In this document: positions 20,027 to 31,338 of the stretch, in pieces
How the letters are laid out: each line of letters begins with the position of its first letter
Position numbering within the stretch: the stretch's first letter is position 1
Origin: Conidiobolus incongruus B7586
Lineage: Eukaryota; Entomophthoromycota; Entomophthoromycetes; Entomophthorales; Conidiobolaceae
Direction: 5' to 3'
Assembly: GCA_000697335.1 (NCBI GenBank)
Contig: JNEM01012704.1
Span: forward strand, 1-37,549
DNA length: 37,549 bases
The notes under the pieces: generated by a model
Told to the model about the DNA's origin: nothing
Database searches by the model: none
What the model saw: only the letters and a program-made list of their open reading frames with translations
Made by a program: the position numbers and the translations under genes

Positions 20027-20395
20027 TTTTATATTAAAATAATAATGAAATCAAGTATAATATTCGTATTATTATTTATGTACATTGATAAACTGAATTT
20101 GTTTAAAATGTCCAATAAAAAATTTTTTAACATTTTTGAATTAAATACTAAATTAAAAAATAATCGAATCATTTGATAGCTTAAAAAATTCATTTATATC
20201 CTTAACTATGCAATTTTGACAAAAGGACAAAATATAAATATATTTAAATTCAAAATTGAGTTGATAGAATACAGTTGGCTTTCAATATGATTAGAGAAAT
20301 TTTGATTAGTGATTAAATTTAAATTATATATAAATTTTTATTTAGAATATAGCAGTAAATGATTCAGTATAATAAGTACTTGATAAACATAAGCA
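20027..20395. other. AT-rich spacer 3' of peptide gene B
   Basis: Holds no open frame or repeat that I can support. It is the 3' flank of peptide gene B and shows no similarity to the 3' flank of copy A, so the duplication ends near the stop codons. Confidence 0.4.
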
Positions 20396-20620
20396 TTAGT
20401 GTAAATTACGAGGCCTCCACCAAACATATTTTTCTTCGGTATCATCGAATGGATTGAGATCAGACACAAGTTTGACTGGTGCATTAACCAAATCTCTTAG
20501 AATGCTTCCTCCTTGGTTAATGGGTCCTTCAACTTCATTATTTTCTAATGGAATACTGGTAGTGGGAGCTGATGAAACCAAGCAGATGATGGTAGCTGTG
20601 ATCAAGGAGTTTAAGCGCAT
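20396..20620 (-). CDS. Small secreted peptide, copy B
   Basis: A 74-residue precursor paralogous to 17552-17770. The signal peptide and linker (residues 1-31) are identical in protein, and identical in DNA through codon 29. The mature part keeps the pattern S-I-x-x-D-L-x-N-x-P-x-x-x-x-S-x-L-x-P and the Trp-rich end WWRPRN, here followed by LH. The Arg-Arg of copy A is Gly-Gly here, and the region before WWRPRN is acidic (FDDTEEKY) where copy A is basic (SNHRTARY). That charge reversal suggests functional divergence rather than redundancy. There are no Cys residues in the mature part, no known domain, and no intron. Confidence 0.75.
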   Translation of the reverse strand: MRLNSLITATIICLVSSAPTTSIPLENNEVEGPINQGGSILRDLVNAPVKLVSDLNPFDDTEEKYVWWRPRNLH

Positions 20621-21219
20621 GGTTCAATTAATTAATTAGATTGGATATTTAATAGTAATAAACATAATCAAAAACATGCTGATATTTATAATACTTCTCA
20701 ATAGAAATGCATCCGAGTTCTCAGTAACACTAGAGGAATTTTTAGAGGATTTATGAAAAGATTGTTAATAATAATGGTTTAATTTTGATTCAACAAAACG
20801 TTTTTTACCTCTTAATTATGGGAATTCTTTTTTTCTGAAATATTATTATATGCTTGTGATAGGAATTTGAGAAAATTTAAAATTATCATGCCGAATTTCA
20901 AGTCTAAAATAATATATTTTTATGGATGTGTAAAATGGAAAATGGATAGGTTGGTATTAAAAGGTTAATACATTTTATATTAATCATCTCTTTAAATTAT
21001 TAGTTAATTCTTTTAATATAATAAACTTTAAAAAGAATTAAAAATAGCAATTTCGTAATGAAATGACTAGTATTGACTCTATTTAGTTATTTAATACTAA
21101 TTTTAGGATCAATTAATTGATGAAAATAATGAAATATATATTTCTCTTATAATATTAAATAGTGATTTTTTATATTGAAAATAGAATAATTATATATTAA
21201 ATAAAAAAAATATTAATTC
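20402..21219 (-). repeat. Duplicated segment, copy B
   Basis: Direct repeat of 17555-18407, about 2.85 kb downstream in the same orientation. The 212-bp core 20532-20743 is identical to copy A; flanks are clearly homologous but diverged, with indels. Confidence 0.8.
20683..20690 (-). promoter_or_regulatory. TATA box of peptide gene B
   Basis: TATAAATA on the minus strand, same position relative to the ATG as in copy A and within the identical block. Confidence 0.6.
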
Positions 21220-21655
21220 AATTTAATAATGTTTATTACGAAGTGATATAACTGGAATTTGATTCAATATTAAAATTTTAAATTTTACAACTATTATTAA
21301 ACCGATCTATTATATGTTTTTACATTTTTAAGTAAAATGGTGTAATTATTTAAAATAATCTTTATAAAAAGTGAAACTGTAAAAGTATTTGAAATTATGA
21401 CTTAAATTGATAATACTTAAAATCTAGTTTAAATTCTACATCATTACAATTAGCAGGATATATATGAATTTGGAAATACACGAATATAGTGTGGAAATAA
21501 ATAATAAGCATCAATCTATGAATTGATTAACATATTTATTTCATACTAAGATTCAAATAATTCATAGGTGAAGTATATTGTAAGAGATATGCTTTTCAAA
21601 ATATAAATTGATTTCAAGTTTGGGGTCGGTGATAATTTGATATTCAACTCAATGT
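21220..21655. other. AT-rich spacer
   Basis: Lies between the duplicated segment B and the 3' end of the lipase gene. No gene or repeat visible. Confidence 0.4.
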
Positions 21656-22960
21656 TTACTCATCAGCATATTCTAATCCAATCTTAGCATCAGGGTATAA
21701 TTTTTTGAGCTGTTCTAGAAGATCTGGATAGATCTCACATTCAACATCTCTGGCCCAGAGGAAATCTAAATGTTCATAGTGAGGGATATCTTTATGGAAG
21801 GGAAGTTCTGGTAAACTTTCAATAAGGAGAGTATTATCACTTAAAGTATCACTACCACCATGAAATAAAACGATTTTAGTTGTGATTTGCTTGGTAGGAT
21901 ATGAATGAATCATATAGGTACGACGAGATGAAGAGGGTCCTATATTAGGAATATCATCATAGAATTGAAGTTTCAAATTTCGAATGATTTGGAACCAATG
22001 TACCAAGACTTTAACAGACGTGGTGGAGTACAAGTGAAGATAGCAGGAGAGCTTGGATTTGTAATCAATATTGCGGCTGTGCCAGCTGAATAAAAAATAC
22101 AAGCAGTAATCAATGAATTTGACAAATAGGGGAGTAGGAATGACTTCTTGCCAAAAATACACTGTGCTAATTGCAGCTCTACGTCCAAATAAGAGATAAA
22201 TGATGGTAGGAGATGCCTTTACAACAGAGTTTATGAAACGATTCATGAGTCCAAATGGAGCCATAGCAGGAGCTAATCCAATAAAACAATTGATTTTCTT
22301 GTTGAGCTCAAGATTGACACTGAGTGCCGCAAAAGCAACGGCAGTTCCTTGACTAAATCCAATGTATGTGAGAGAAGGATGTCCAGTTTGCTCCAATATA
22401 TAGTCAATTGTACTAGGAATATCAATTAAGGCAATTTCATCCATAGAAAAATCCCAAAAATCATTATTCAAAGCAGATCTCGACTGATGTTTAAAACTGT
22501 ATTTGTTTCCTCTGCAATTTCCTAACCATACATCAAAACCCAAGTCTACAAACCAGAAAGCAAGATTAGCAGTACGTTCAGGACGACATACAAAAATTTC
22601 AGAATTCATCATAAAACCGTGCCAAAGTAGGACAGCTGGTCGTTTAGTATGTTTAGACTTATTTTTAGGTAAAATACGATGAAGTCCTAAAAAGTAACCG
22701 TCGTTTGTTCTTACTACATGTTCCTCAAAACCATAACCAAATCTATGTACTAAATCATAAGTACAGTTGTATGGATACTCCTTAGCTGGGAATAACAAAA
22801 TTTGGCTAAATTGAAGAAATGAATTATTATATAAATAGTATATCTTTAAAATTTACCTTCCAAGGAAGTATTCTAATATAGAATTAATAAATCTTGCAGG
22901 AATTTCCAAAATAGATATCATTAAAGTACCAAAAAGATACAGATATTCTATTAAGCCCAT
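21656..22960 (-). CDS. Acid-lipase-type steryl ester hydrolase / lipase
   Basis: An alpha/beta-hydrolase lipase of the lysosomal acid lipase / yeast Yeh1-Tgl1 family, expected to hydrolyse steryl esters or triacylglycerol at membranes or lipid droplets. Two exons: 22857-22960 and 21656-22805, with a 51-bp intron (GTAAAT...TTTAG) in phase 2, giving 417 residues. Exon 1 encodes a hydrophobic anchor (about residues 2-30), as in fungal members. Then come the family N-terminal block (YNCTYDLVHRFGYGFEEHVVRT), the oxyanion HG at 97-98, and the nucleophile Ser186 in G-F-S-Q-G. Asp354 lies in GGSDTLSD and His380 in HYEHLDFLW, so the catalytic triad is complete. The length matches the family core. It is divergently placed from a doubtful small frame at 23216. 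Confidence 0.92.
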
Positions 22961-23215
22961 TAAAAATTAATAAACTCATATTTGATTATATTGTCTCTAA
23001 TATATATTTTAGTTTAAATTGAGTCGATCAAAGTTTGAGAATTGGAGTTTAATTTATATTTTAGCTGAATACATTGGTTTATTGAATTTAGTAAGTTTCA
23101 TAATTTTGTGGTTTTGTTAAAATAGCAAATGTTGAAATAACTAGACACTATAATTTAACATGTGAAAAAGTATTAGGTCTTAATTATGAAATATTTGAAA
23201 CAAAAGTCATAGAAA
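22961..23215. other. Upstream region of the lipase gene
   Basis: AT-rich sequence of about 255 bp that must hold the lipase promoter on the minus strand. No single TATA box stands out against the A/T background. Confidence 0.35.
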
Positions 23216-23470
23216 ATGGATAATCTTTGTAATTTATTCGAAAGAATTAGATCAAATAATTATTTATTTTTGACCTTAGATCTACGTTATAAAATAAATC
23301 AAGAAAATTATTTTCATCATCAACTTAGTAGAACAGCAATTAATATAATTTATACATCTCTCATCATTGAGCATCCTAGCCATGTTTCAGGTATTTACTC
23401 ATCCAATAGGTTAATTAAGTTAATTTATTCTTACAAATTCAAACGTTCAATTCATAATAGATTATGTTAA
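23216..23470 (+). CDS. Hypothetical frame, possibly the first exon of a gene
   Basis: Opens with MDNLCNLFERIRSNNYLFLTLDLRY and reads coding-like to 'EHPSHVS', where CAG|GTATTT gives a good splice donor at about 23392. Beyond that the frame becomes basic and AT-rich. A possible second exon starts after CATAATAG at 23461 and runs 18 codons to a stop near 23516. No domain is recognised. Could be a small two-exon gene, a gene fragment, or chance. Confidence 0.25.
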   Translation: MDNLCNLFERIRSNNYLFLTLDLRYKINQENYFHHQLSRTAINIIYTSLIIEHPSHVSGIYSSNRLIKLIYSYKFKRSIHNRLC

Positions 23471-23516
23471 TAAAATAATTTATAAAAATTATATATTTTG
23501 TATAGATTATATTTAA

Positions 23517-24860
23517 TGTTGAACCAATTATACAATTATTATTCAATTTGGTCAATTACAAAAATATTAATTATATATTTGCTAAGTTTTATTTACTAAA
23601 TTATTGGGATTTATTGAGTAATAAATACATATAAATTTCCTATCTAGTTTAAATCTACATGCAAAAAATTTGGTCATGACTTTATCAACGATATATATAA
23701 TGCCTAAAAATATTAAATTTAAATAATTTTTGTGTTTAGTTTGGAGAATAAAATGTTCATTACATAATTTTATATATTGAGTGAAATAATAAACTATTTT
23801 GATGTAAAAAAATGTTGGTATATTTAACATGATTTTTAATAGATTTGATTTTGCAAAATTAAAATCAAATCTCCATGATTTCAATATTTAGAATTTTTTC
23901 AAGTTTTTATAAAGGAATGAATAGTTTAGTAAATATTTTAGCAATAGGCTAATATGACTATGTTCATTTTTAATAGATTGAATATTTATCGATCTAATTT
24001 AATATAATATGAAAAAGTACTTTCAAATAAAGTTGTATTAAATCTCTATAAATAGTATTTTAGAGTTTGAATTTCAAATTTGATAAGTATTTATATTTTC
24101 ATATAAGATTATTGAATAATATTAATTATAAGGGATATATTTGCAAAAATAAAATACTGATATTCAAAACTAAAATAAAATGTATTATTTAATCAATTAA
24201 TTTTGGAAGATTCAAAGTATAGTGTATAAGATAGCGGAACATATTTAATATTTTCAATAATAAAATTAGTCTTTGGTGTTTTTGTTCAAAAACTAGACAG
24301 CCTAATTGAAGTCAAATTGTAATTAAACAAATCATTCAAGCTTGATTATACGAAACAATTAAAGCAAAAATCAATGATTATTATTCTATATATATATAAT
24401 CATTATATAACTAATTTTATGTATTATATCTATTAATTGAAAAATCCAATATTAAACTCATTTTAAAACTGTAATTTAAATGAATATTTTGTTTATAAAA
24501 TGTTAATTAAATTTTGAAATTTGATTAGGGAAAATAATCCCATAAATTTGAAATTAAACAATTAATTTATAAAAATTTATAATTTAAACAATGTTAAAAT
24601 TATGAGAATATATAGTGTATAAATTAAACCAATTCTATATTTAATTCAAAATATTCAATATCAAATCTCATTTGAATATTATTTTAAAATTAAGTATAAG
24701 ACTTTTATAAATATTTAATAACTTCAATAACCATTTCAAATTTAATTATTTTAAACTTTTCAAATAATCATAATGTATTTTCACCTTTATTTATATTGTT
24801 TATAAACTAATTTTTTTTTAATTTAGATCGAATATTTTAGCTTTTATTATCTTATAAATA
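23517..24860. other. AT-rich intergenic region upstream of U2AF
   Basis: About 1.3 kb without a supportable gene. A 100-codon minus frame (23582-23884) is low-complexity with flank-like composition and is not called. The U2AF promoter must lie in its right end. Confidence 0.4.
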
Positions 24861-26596
24861 ATGGACAATAACGGACATTCTGAACCACCTTCTATTTTAC
24901 CCAAAGAGATTACTGAAGTTGCTAATGGTGGACCTACATCAGGTAAATTATTCAATTACAACACCCAAAATTTAATTAAAATTAATAATTCATTAACCAT
25001 AATTATTATAATTTAGTGAATGATCATTCTGACCGCAGAGGTATTTTATATTAATTATAAAATTAAATTTATAATAATTATTTAGGATATGGGTATGATT
25101 CACGTTATGATGAACGTAGTCATAGACACAGAGATTCAGAACGCGATAGAGACAGACACAGTCGCCGTAGTAGACGTGAAAGAAGTTATGATAGAGAACG
25201 TGATAGAGAAAGGTCAAGCCGTCGCGATAGAGAAAGAGATTATGATCGCGATCGTAGAAGTCACAGAGACTACGATAGGAGAAGAGATTATTCTCCAGGC
25301 AGAGACAGACATTCCAGAAGAAGTGAACGACGCCGATCTAGAGATAGTTACAGTCCTTCAAATAGATCAAGTAGCCACATGAATGAAAATATCGTTCCTC
25401 TACATTTACGCAAGCGTCATTTAAATCTATGGGATGTACGTCCTCCAGGTTATGATGGAATGACTTGTGAGCAAGTCAAAGCCACTGGACATTTCCCTCT
25501 TCCTGGTCACATTGGTGCTCTTAAAGCTGCCGGTCTTTACCACGGATATATCGCTAGTGGCTTGATGCCATCTCCCTATGCCCATCCTTTAATCACTCAG
25601 GGTATCGCCGGTAACGGTGGTCAAACTTTGACACTCGCGCGCCAAGCCAGACGTCTTTATGTTGGTAATATTCCATTTGCAATTACAGAAGGTGAAATTG
25701 AAAGATTCTTCAATGCAACCATGAAAGAGTTGAATATTGCTTCTTCTAGCGAAAATCCTGTTGTTTCGGTCTCTATTAACCACGATAAAAATTATGCATT
25801 TGTTGAATTTAGAGATGCTGATGAAGCTTCTGCTGCCATGGCTTTCGATGGTATTAATTTCCAAGGCCAAGCTCTCAAAATTCGTCGCCCTAAAGAATAC
25901 CAAGCTCCAACAAGTGATTCTGGAGACGCCGCTGCCACGACTTACATTGGTGGTGTTTCATCTAACGTTCAAGACACTCCCCATAAGCTATTTATTGGTG
26001 GTTTGCCCTCATACCTCAACGAAGAACAAGTTATTGAGTTGCTAAAGGTGTTTGGTGAACTTAAATCATTTAATTTAGTCAAAGACGCAGTTACTAATGT
26101 ATCAAAAGGATTTGCCTTTTGTGAATACGCAGACCCCAGCGTTACCGATCTAGCATGTCAAGGTCTTAATAACATGGAATTAGGCGACAAAAAGCTTCTT
26201 GTGCAACGTGCAAGTGTTGGTGCAAAGCCTATGATGGGCATCAACCCACCTCCTCAATTGTTTATCAATGCCGCACCCGATCAACTTCAGCCTACCCGTA
26301 TTTTGCTTCTACTCAATATGGTCACTCCCGAGGAATTAGAGGATGATGAAGAGTATGAAGAAATTTTAACCGATATTGAAGAAGAGGCCGCCAAATTTGG
26401 TAAAGTTCTATCGATCAAAATCCCAAGAGATAAAACTCAATATAACGAATCCGCTATCGGCAAAGTATTTATTGAGTATGATAATGACACGCAATGTGCT
26501 GTTGCTTTGAAAGCTTTAGCTGGTAGAAAATTTTCTGACAGAATTGTATTAGCTTCATACTATCCTGAGGAAAAATTTTTAAACGATGATCTTTAA
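24861..26596 (+). CDS. Splicing factor U2AF large subunit
   Basis: Homologue of U2AF65/Prp2, the nuclear factor that binds the polypyrimidine tract and recruits U2 snRNP. Exons: 24861-24942, 25017-25040 (24 nt) and 25086-26596, with introns of 74 and 45 bp; all phases fit, giving 538 residues. An Arg/Ser-rich domain covers about 36-133. The ligand motif for the small subunit follows (LNLWDVRPPGYDG, Trp151). RRM1 is at about 224-305 (LYVGNI, NYAFVEF), RRM2 at about 335-412 (KLFIGGLP, KGFAFCEY). The C-terminal U2AF-homology domain at about 438-533 has an acidic helix and the G-R-K-F-S-D loop (Arg-x-Phe type) that contacts SF1. The poly(A) signal AATAAA is at 26676-26681. The RS domain lies mostly on exon 3, so the short upstream exons add only a poorly conserved N terminus. 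Confidence 0.95.
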
Positions 26597-28036
26597 TTAT
26601 TTTTTACTCCATTTCATTTCCATATTATTATTATATCTGAAAATAATATAAATATGTCATTACAACTTATTTTTCAATAAAAAACCTTTTTTACATTGAT
26701 TTTTATTACTATGAATTTATTAATAACTTGTATTTACTCCTAATACTATTTAAATAAATCATATTTAGATTATTTCAGTTTAGAATTTGGAATACATTCA
26801 GGATATTATCACATTTTAGCTATATTTTTACTCTTATTTTCAAGAGATATTTTATTATCTTGGATTTTTGTTAGTATTTATTTCAATATGGATACAACTC
26901 ATCAGAATAATGATATTTAATAATAATTGCATTAATTTTATATATCAAAATTCAGCTCAATTGTTCAAATTTAGTTATTTTAATTTAAAAAAATAGTTAA
27001 CTATCACCAAAAATTTGGTTAAATCAGTTTATTTAGTTGAAATAATTTATTTACCTTTCTTAATTTTAAAATTAATTACTTAAAATAAGAAAACAAATGA
27101 ATTGAAAACTAAAAACAAAATTTTACATGTGATGTATTAATAATGGTATCATCATGTTAATATTATTGACAAAAATTTACAAAAAATAATTTTATTCAGA
27201 TTGTAAGTATAAAATAATTTAATCAAATTCAACAAACAAAGTTAAAAATTACTTGATATATCATGAGTGGTCACTTTGTAATATCTCTGACCCAAATTAG
27301 TCTATTTTAATATAATGATCAAATAAATATTTATATTAAAAATTATATATTTTGATAATTATTAATGCATTGTTGAAATAATATCAAGAATAATATTTTT
27401 CTTCCGATATGATCATTATTTGGTCTTTGAATATTGACATGATTTGAACCAGAAATTATCTCATTATTACATCTCTTTAGTTTAACGAGGCTTTTAAAAC
27501 AACGTTATTCAGGTATATCTAATTAGATGTTTTAAACTGTACATGTGATGATATATTTAATTTGTTAATAGACAAGTGAAAATTATAAAGTTAATCTTTA
27601 TCTGGAATTTTATATGATAAACTATTATCCAGACAACATTTATCTTTTACTAGTATTAACTATCATGCTATCTTACCTTTTTATCAAATTAGTTTTCAGA
27701 TTTTAATTAGGTCTTATGTTGCATAAGAGTAGTATTTTGGGATATGTTGAATGTAAACAATTCAAATTCATATCTTATAATCGAGTTTAAAAAAGTATTG
27801 AGATGATATTATTCATCTTTTACTGAAGAATTAAATCAATAATATAAAGTAAAAGAAATGATATATATTATCAATTTTTTTAGATGTTTGATTACCTTCT
27901 TAATGCATGAAAATTGAATAAAGTTTCAAATTGTTAAAATATGACATCATTGTTTAGCTATAAATTTGCTCAAAATAGCCCAAGTATTTAATGCTAAGAA
28001 TCATAATGACGTATTGAATGATGCGTCCACCTTTAC
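26597..28036. other. AT-rich intergenic region, 1.4 kb
   Basis: Begins with the U2AF 3' UTR. No gene found. TGACATCATT occurs at 27942-27951 within a 16-codon frame (MTSLFSYKF...), and TGACGT at 28007-28012, both upstream of the TATA box of the next gene. Confidence 0.4.
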
Positions 28037-28044
28037 TATAAATA
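28037..28044 (+). promoter_or_regulatory. TATA box of the disordered-protein gene
   Basis: TATAAATA lies 58 bp before the ATG at 28102. The earlier in-frame ATG at 28048 is only 4 bp past this box and would not be in the mRNA, which decides the start. Confidence 0.6.
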
Positions 28045-28101
28045 CCAATGCGACTCGCAATAGAGATAAAAAATAAAAGGACTTACTTTTTAACAGCTAG
28101 T

Positions 28102-31100
28102 ATGGATAACACTCAAACTTTATCGAAATCAAAAGGCGACATTCTCTCATCAAATTCTAACTTCCCCTTGTCGGAGAATAAGTTCCAAACCCCCAAAACC
28201 AACAAAACAACCAAATTGGATAAATTCAATTCAGATCTTTCACAATTACCAGGTGCTTATCCAAAAAAGAATCCTGATATTGTGCATGAAACAACTAACA
28301 AAAATTTGCATGACGAAACATTGCCAAACCCAGTCGAGTATATAACTGAGAAATTTAACAATTTGACCACTGCGATTGAATCTAACGCAATTAAAGGTGA
28401 TATTAACGATTTTCAAGAGCATTTAAAACAAAATATTGAAGACTCCACAGCCAAACCTACTGTCGGTTCTATTGAAACTATAGATTTATCATCTAACCAA
28501 CAAGTCAATTTACCATATAATATAGCAGGTATTCAAAATATGCCTAACAAATCTAAAACATCGAAACGCAAGAGCAAGAAGAGAGTCAGTGCAACTGAAT
28601 CTCCAAAGGCGACACCTAAAAATACTTCCCAGGTTTCCGAGGCGAATTCAGAGATTCCTAAACCTCCAAGCACCATACCTGATAATGAGAATATTTCTGA
28701 AACTCCAAATAATCAATCAACAATTCCTCCAGAGCCTCAAGTTTGTGTATTCCCAGTACCTGAACATCTAAAACAAGCTTCACACTTGGAAAACGATATT
28801 GACGAAGGTTTGAGGAATCAAGTTCAGCCCTCTACCCATCAACCTATCGGTCTAAATGAAAATGTAGGCAAAATTGACGCAAGAAGGCAATCACTAGAAC
28901 CACAATCACCAGAATTTAAACCTTATGAATATAGTCCTCCTGTTGTTCAAACAAAATTGAAAAAAAATGAACCAAATGTTACCCAGGAGGAAGGACCTAC
29001 TCAAAGCAAATTAGCAGATCCAAGCCCATTTCCAAACAAACCGGATGAAGGTGTAGATATCCCAATAAATGTTCATAAGAAGGACCTGAGTGGTGTTAAC
29101 TCTCTCCCAGTTGTAACTCCAATTGAGTCACCCAAGGTTTCATCTAAACCAATAGAGGGATTATCAAGCGATGTGAATACTTCACAAAACAAAGATTTGA
29201 GCGGCGTGACAACATTGCCCTCTGTTACTCCGATCACTACACCGCTAGCCCCATCTCCACCAAATGAAACACTTACTACAGATTCTACTAAATTGAACAA
29301 TTTGAAACAAGTTCCTCAAATCCAAACTGGTTCTAATCTGACAACACCAAAAGGTAAATGAATTTGTTATATATTTTAACCCATTTTTTAATATATCGAC
29401 CTAGATATCAAGTCGAATGATTCATCTCTTAATTCCGCACAAAATAATTTACCAACTTTATCATCAGTTTCTCATGAACCAACTTTAGATCCAAAAGAAT
29501 ATTCAAGAGGCTCTTATGCCGAGCTTAATACATTGAACAATAAGCCCGAGATGGCAATTCTTAATACAATTCAAACTAATGATGAAGAAAATAAGACTGC
29601 TACGCTTCGAAAACCCACCTCCACAATAGTGCATGAGCAAGCATCTAAGGTTCAAGAACAAATTGATGGATCAGGACCAAAATCCAGTTTGCACTCAGTT
29701 GATAAGTCATCTACTGCCGGAAGCCCCGCTACTCAAGACACAAGGCAGTTAAATACTAGTTCGAACTTCGTCAAAGATACAGAACACGCAAATATACTGA
29801 ATAACAACGAAAAACCTGACCTAGCTACTATTCCTAGCGACACACCTTCTCTAATGCAATCCCAATCTGATCAACACAACTCATCCGGTTTAAGTCCTAA
29901 AAACACTACACGATTCAGTAATGCTCAATCCAAAATTCCTGTTTTAAAGCGAAGAATAGCTCCAGGTATTCCTTTCTCTGGATTAACTGTTGGTGATTGC
30001 CTTGTAGGCTATACCCATCCTCAAGATGCCATAGACTCAATTCGTAGTTTAAATCAAGACTCTACTAATGTGACTAATACTAGATCAAATATTATATCTC
30101 AAAGCGCTGGCCAAGTCTCTGATACTAATCGAATTCCCCCTTCTATTCCATTAGCTGAAAATTTGACTAAGGATGGATTAAATGAACCTACTGAGTCAAA
30201 AAATGTACAGTCTAATAATATTCCAACTGGAATTAATACAAGCGAAGTATCAATTAAGAAAGAACCATCAAGAAGCTTGATAAAAGGAGACGGTACTGAT
30301 AAGATTGCACCAGGAATTCCTTTCTCGGGTGCAACGGTTGGTGATTCTTTGATTGGTTATACTTATCATGATGACAGCAAAAAGAGCCCAGTTCGACCAG
30401 AGAAATCTGGTAATGATGTTAGTACAAATAGATTTTTAAATCAAACAATTACTGATCTAGATCCAGTCTACCTTTCCTCAACTTTAGGTGATTCAGATGA
30501 TTTAAATACCCATCACAGCAAACCATCCTCAGATGGGAATTTAGAACCCGAATTTATTGCTGCCTATAATCGAATTGGAGAAGAACTTAATGAAATTATT
30601 CAGCCCCATCAGTACCAAATTATAGATAGTAAAGAAAATCCTCTTGAACCCATCGACGATGTTAATCTCTCCAGCCCAAATGCACAACAAAAACTATTGC
30701 CAGATGATGCTAAGCAAAATTCGTGTAATTTACCTCACCAACCAACTAACCAAATAGATCCTAACTCTAAAACCTCACCAATTTTAGTGCGAGATAGTGA
30801 TCCTACTCATCGAGAAGCTGTTGTGATAGAGATGAAAGATTCTCAAAATCCCACTAGTCCATTAAGTGTACAAAAATCCGAAGAGATCTCCAATGGAACA
30901 AATTCCAAAGTCTTTTTGAAAGGCCAGACCGTGACTGAACCAGCAGATGTGAAAATAATTAAGTATCACGAAGATTCTGTATATAATAGCAAATCCAAAG
31001 AACATGATGATATTAATAACAAGACGAACGATCCTTACGACGAAATACCAGTTAGAAAAACTGGTAGTATCAAAATAGTTACAGATTCACTTCAAGATCA

Positions 31101-31122
31101 TTTGGGTAATTATTTAGCTTGA
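28102..31122 (+). CDS. Large intrinsically disordered protein with duplicated motifs
   Basis: Two exons, 28102-29353 and 29405-31122, separated by a 51-bp intron (GTAAAT...CCTAG, phase 1), give 989 residues. The sequence is rich in S, T, N, P, K and Q, with no signal peptide, membrane span or folded domain that I recognise. A basic cluster (KTSKRKSKKR, about residues 153-162) could be a nuclear localisation signal. Two internal duplications stand out. KDLSG-V-x-x-LP-V-TPI is at about 327 and 364. A 20-residue block at 602-621 and 718-737 reads IAPGIPFSG-x-TVGD-x-L-x-GYT. The latter is the only strongly conserved, hydrophobic segment and is probably a binding motif. Composition is clearly coding. 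The function is unknown. Confidence 0.82.
29956..30015 (+). repeat. PGIPFSG/VGD motif, copy 1
   Basis: Encodes a 20-residue block (IAPGIPFSGLTVGDC...GYT) that recurs 348 bp downstream with 16 of 20 residues kept, in an otherwise disordered protein. Confidence 0.85.
30304..30363 (+). repeat. PGIPFSG/VGD motif, copy 2
   Basis: Second copy of the 20-residue block (IAPGIPFSGATVGDS...GYT). Both copies are preceded by a basic or polar residue and followed by an acidic, disordered segment. Confidence 0.85.
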
Positions 31123-31338
31123 TTGCATTAGTCGATCTATTGCCTCTACAGTTTAATTATTTTATATCCAATCTTTGTTTTAATTTGTATGTCATATATC
31201 AGTTAATAAACTCATTAAATTGTACATATAATGCTTTACAAGTCACATCGGAATTTCTTTTTCCCATAAACAAAAAATGTTATAAAATCTGATTAAATTG
31301 ATCGAGAATATTATTAATCCTAAATTGATGGAAATAAA

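Noticed and set aside
23582-23884. 100-codon minus frame
   Set aside because: Low-complexity Lys/Ile/Phe/Tyr composition typical of random AT-rich DNA.
24993-25217. Minus frame over U2AF exon 2-3
   Set aside because: Antisense of the Arg/Ser-rich domain; a shadow.
28048-28101. Earlier in-frame ATG for the 989-residue protein
   Set aside because: Lies 4 bp after the TATA box, so it would not be in the transcript; the added 18 residues are unlike the rest.
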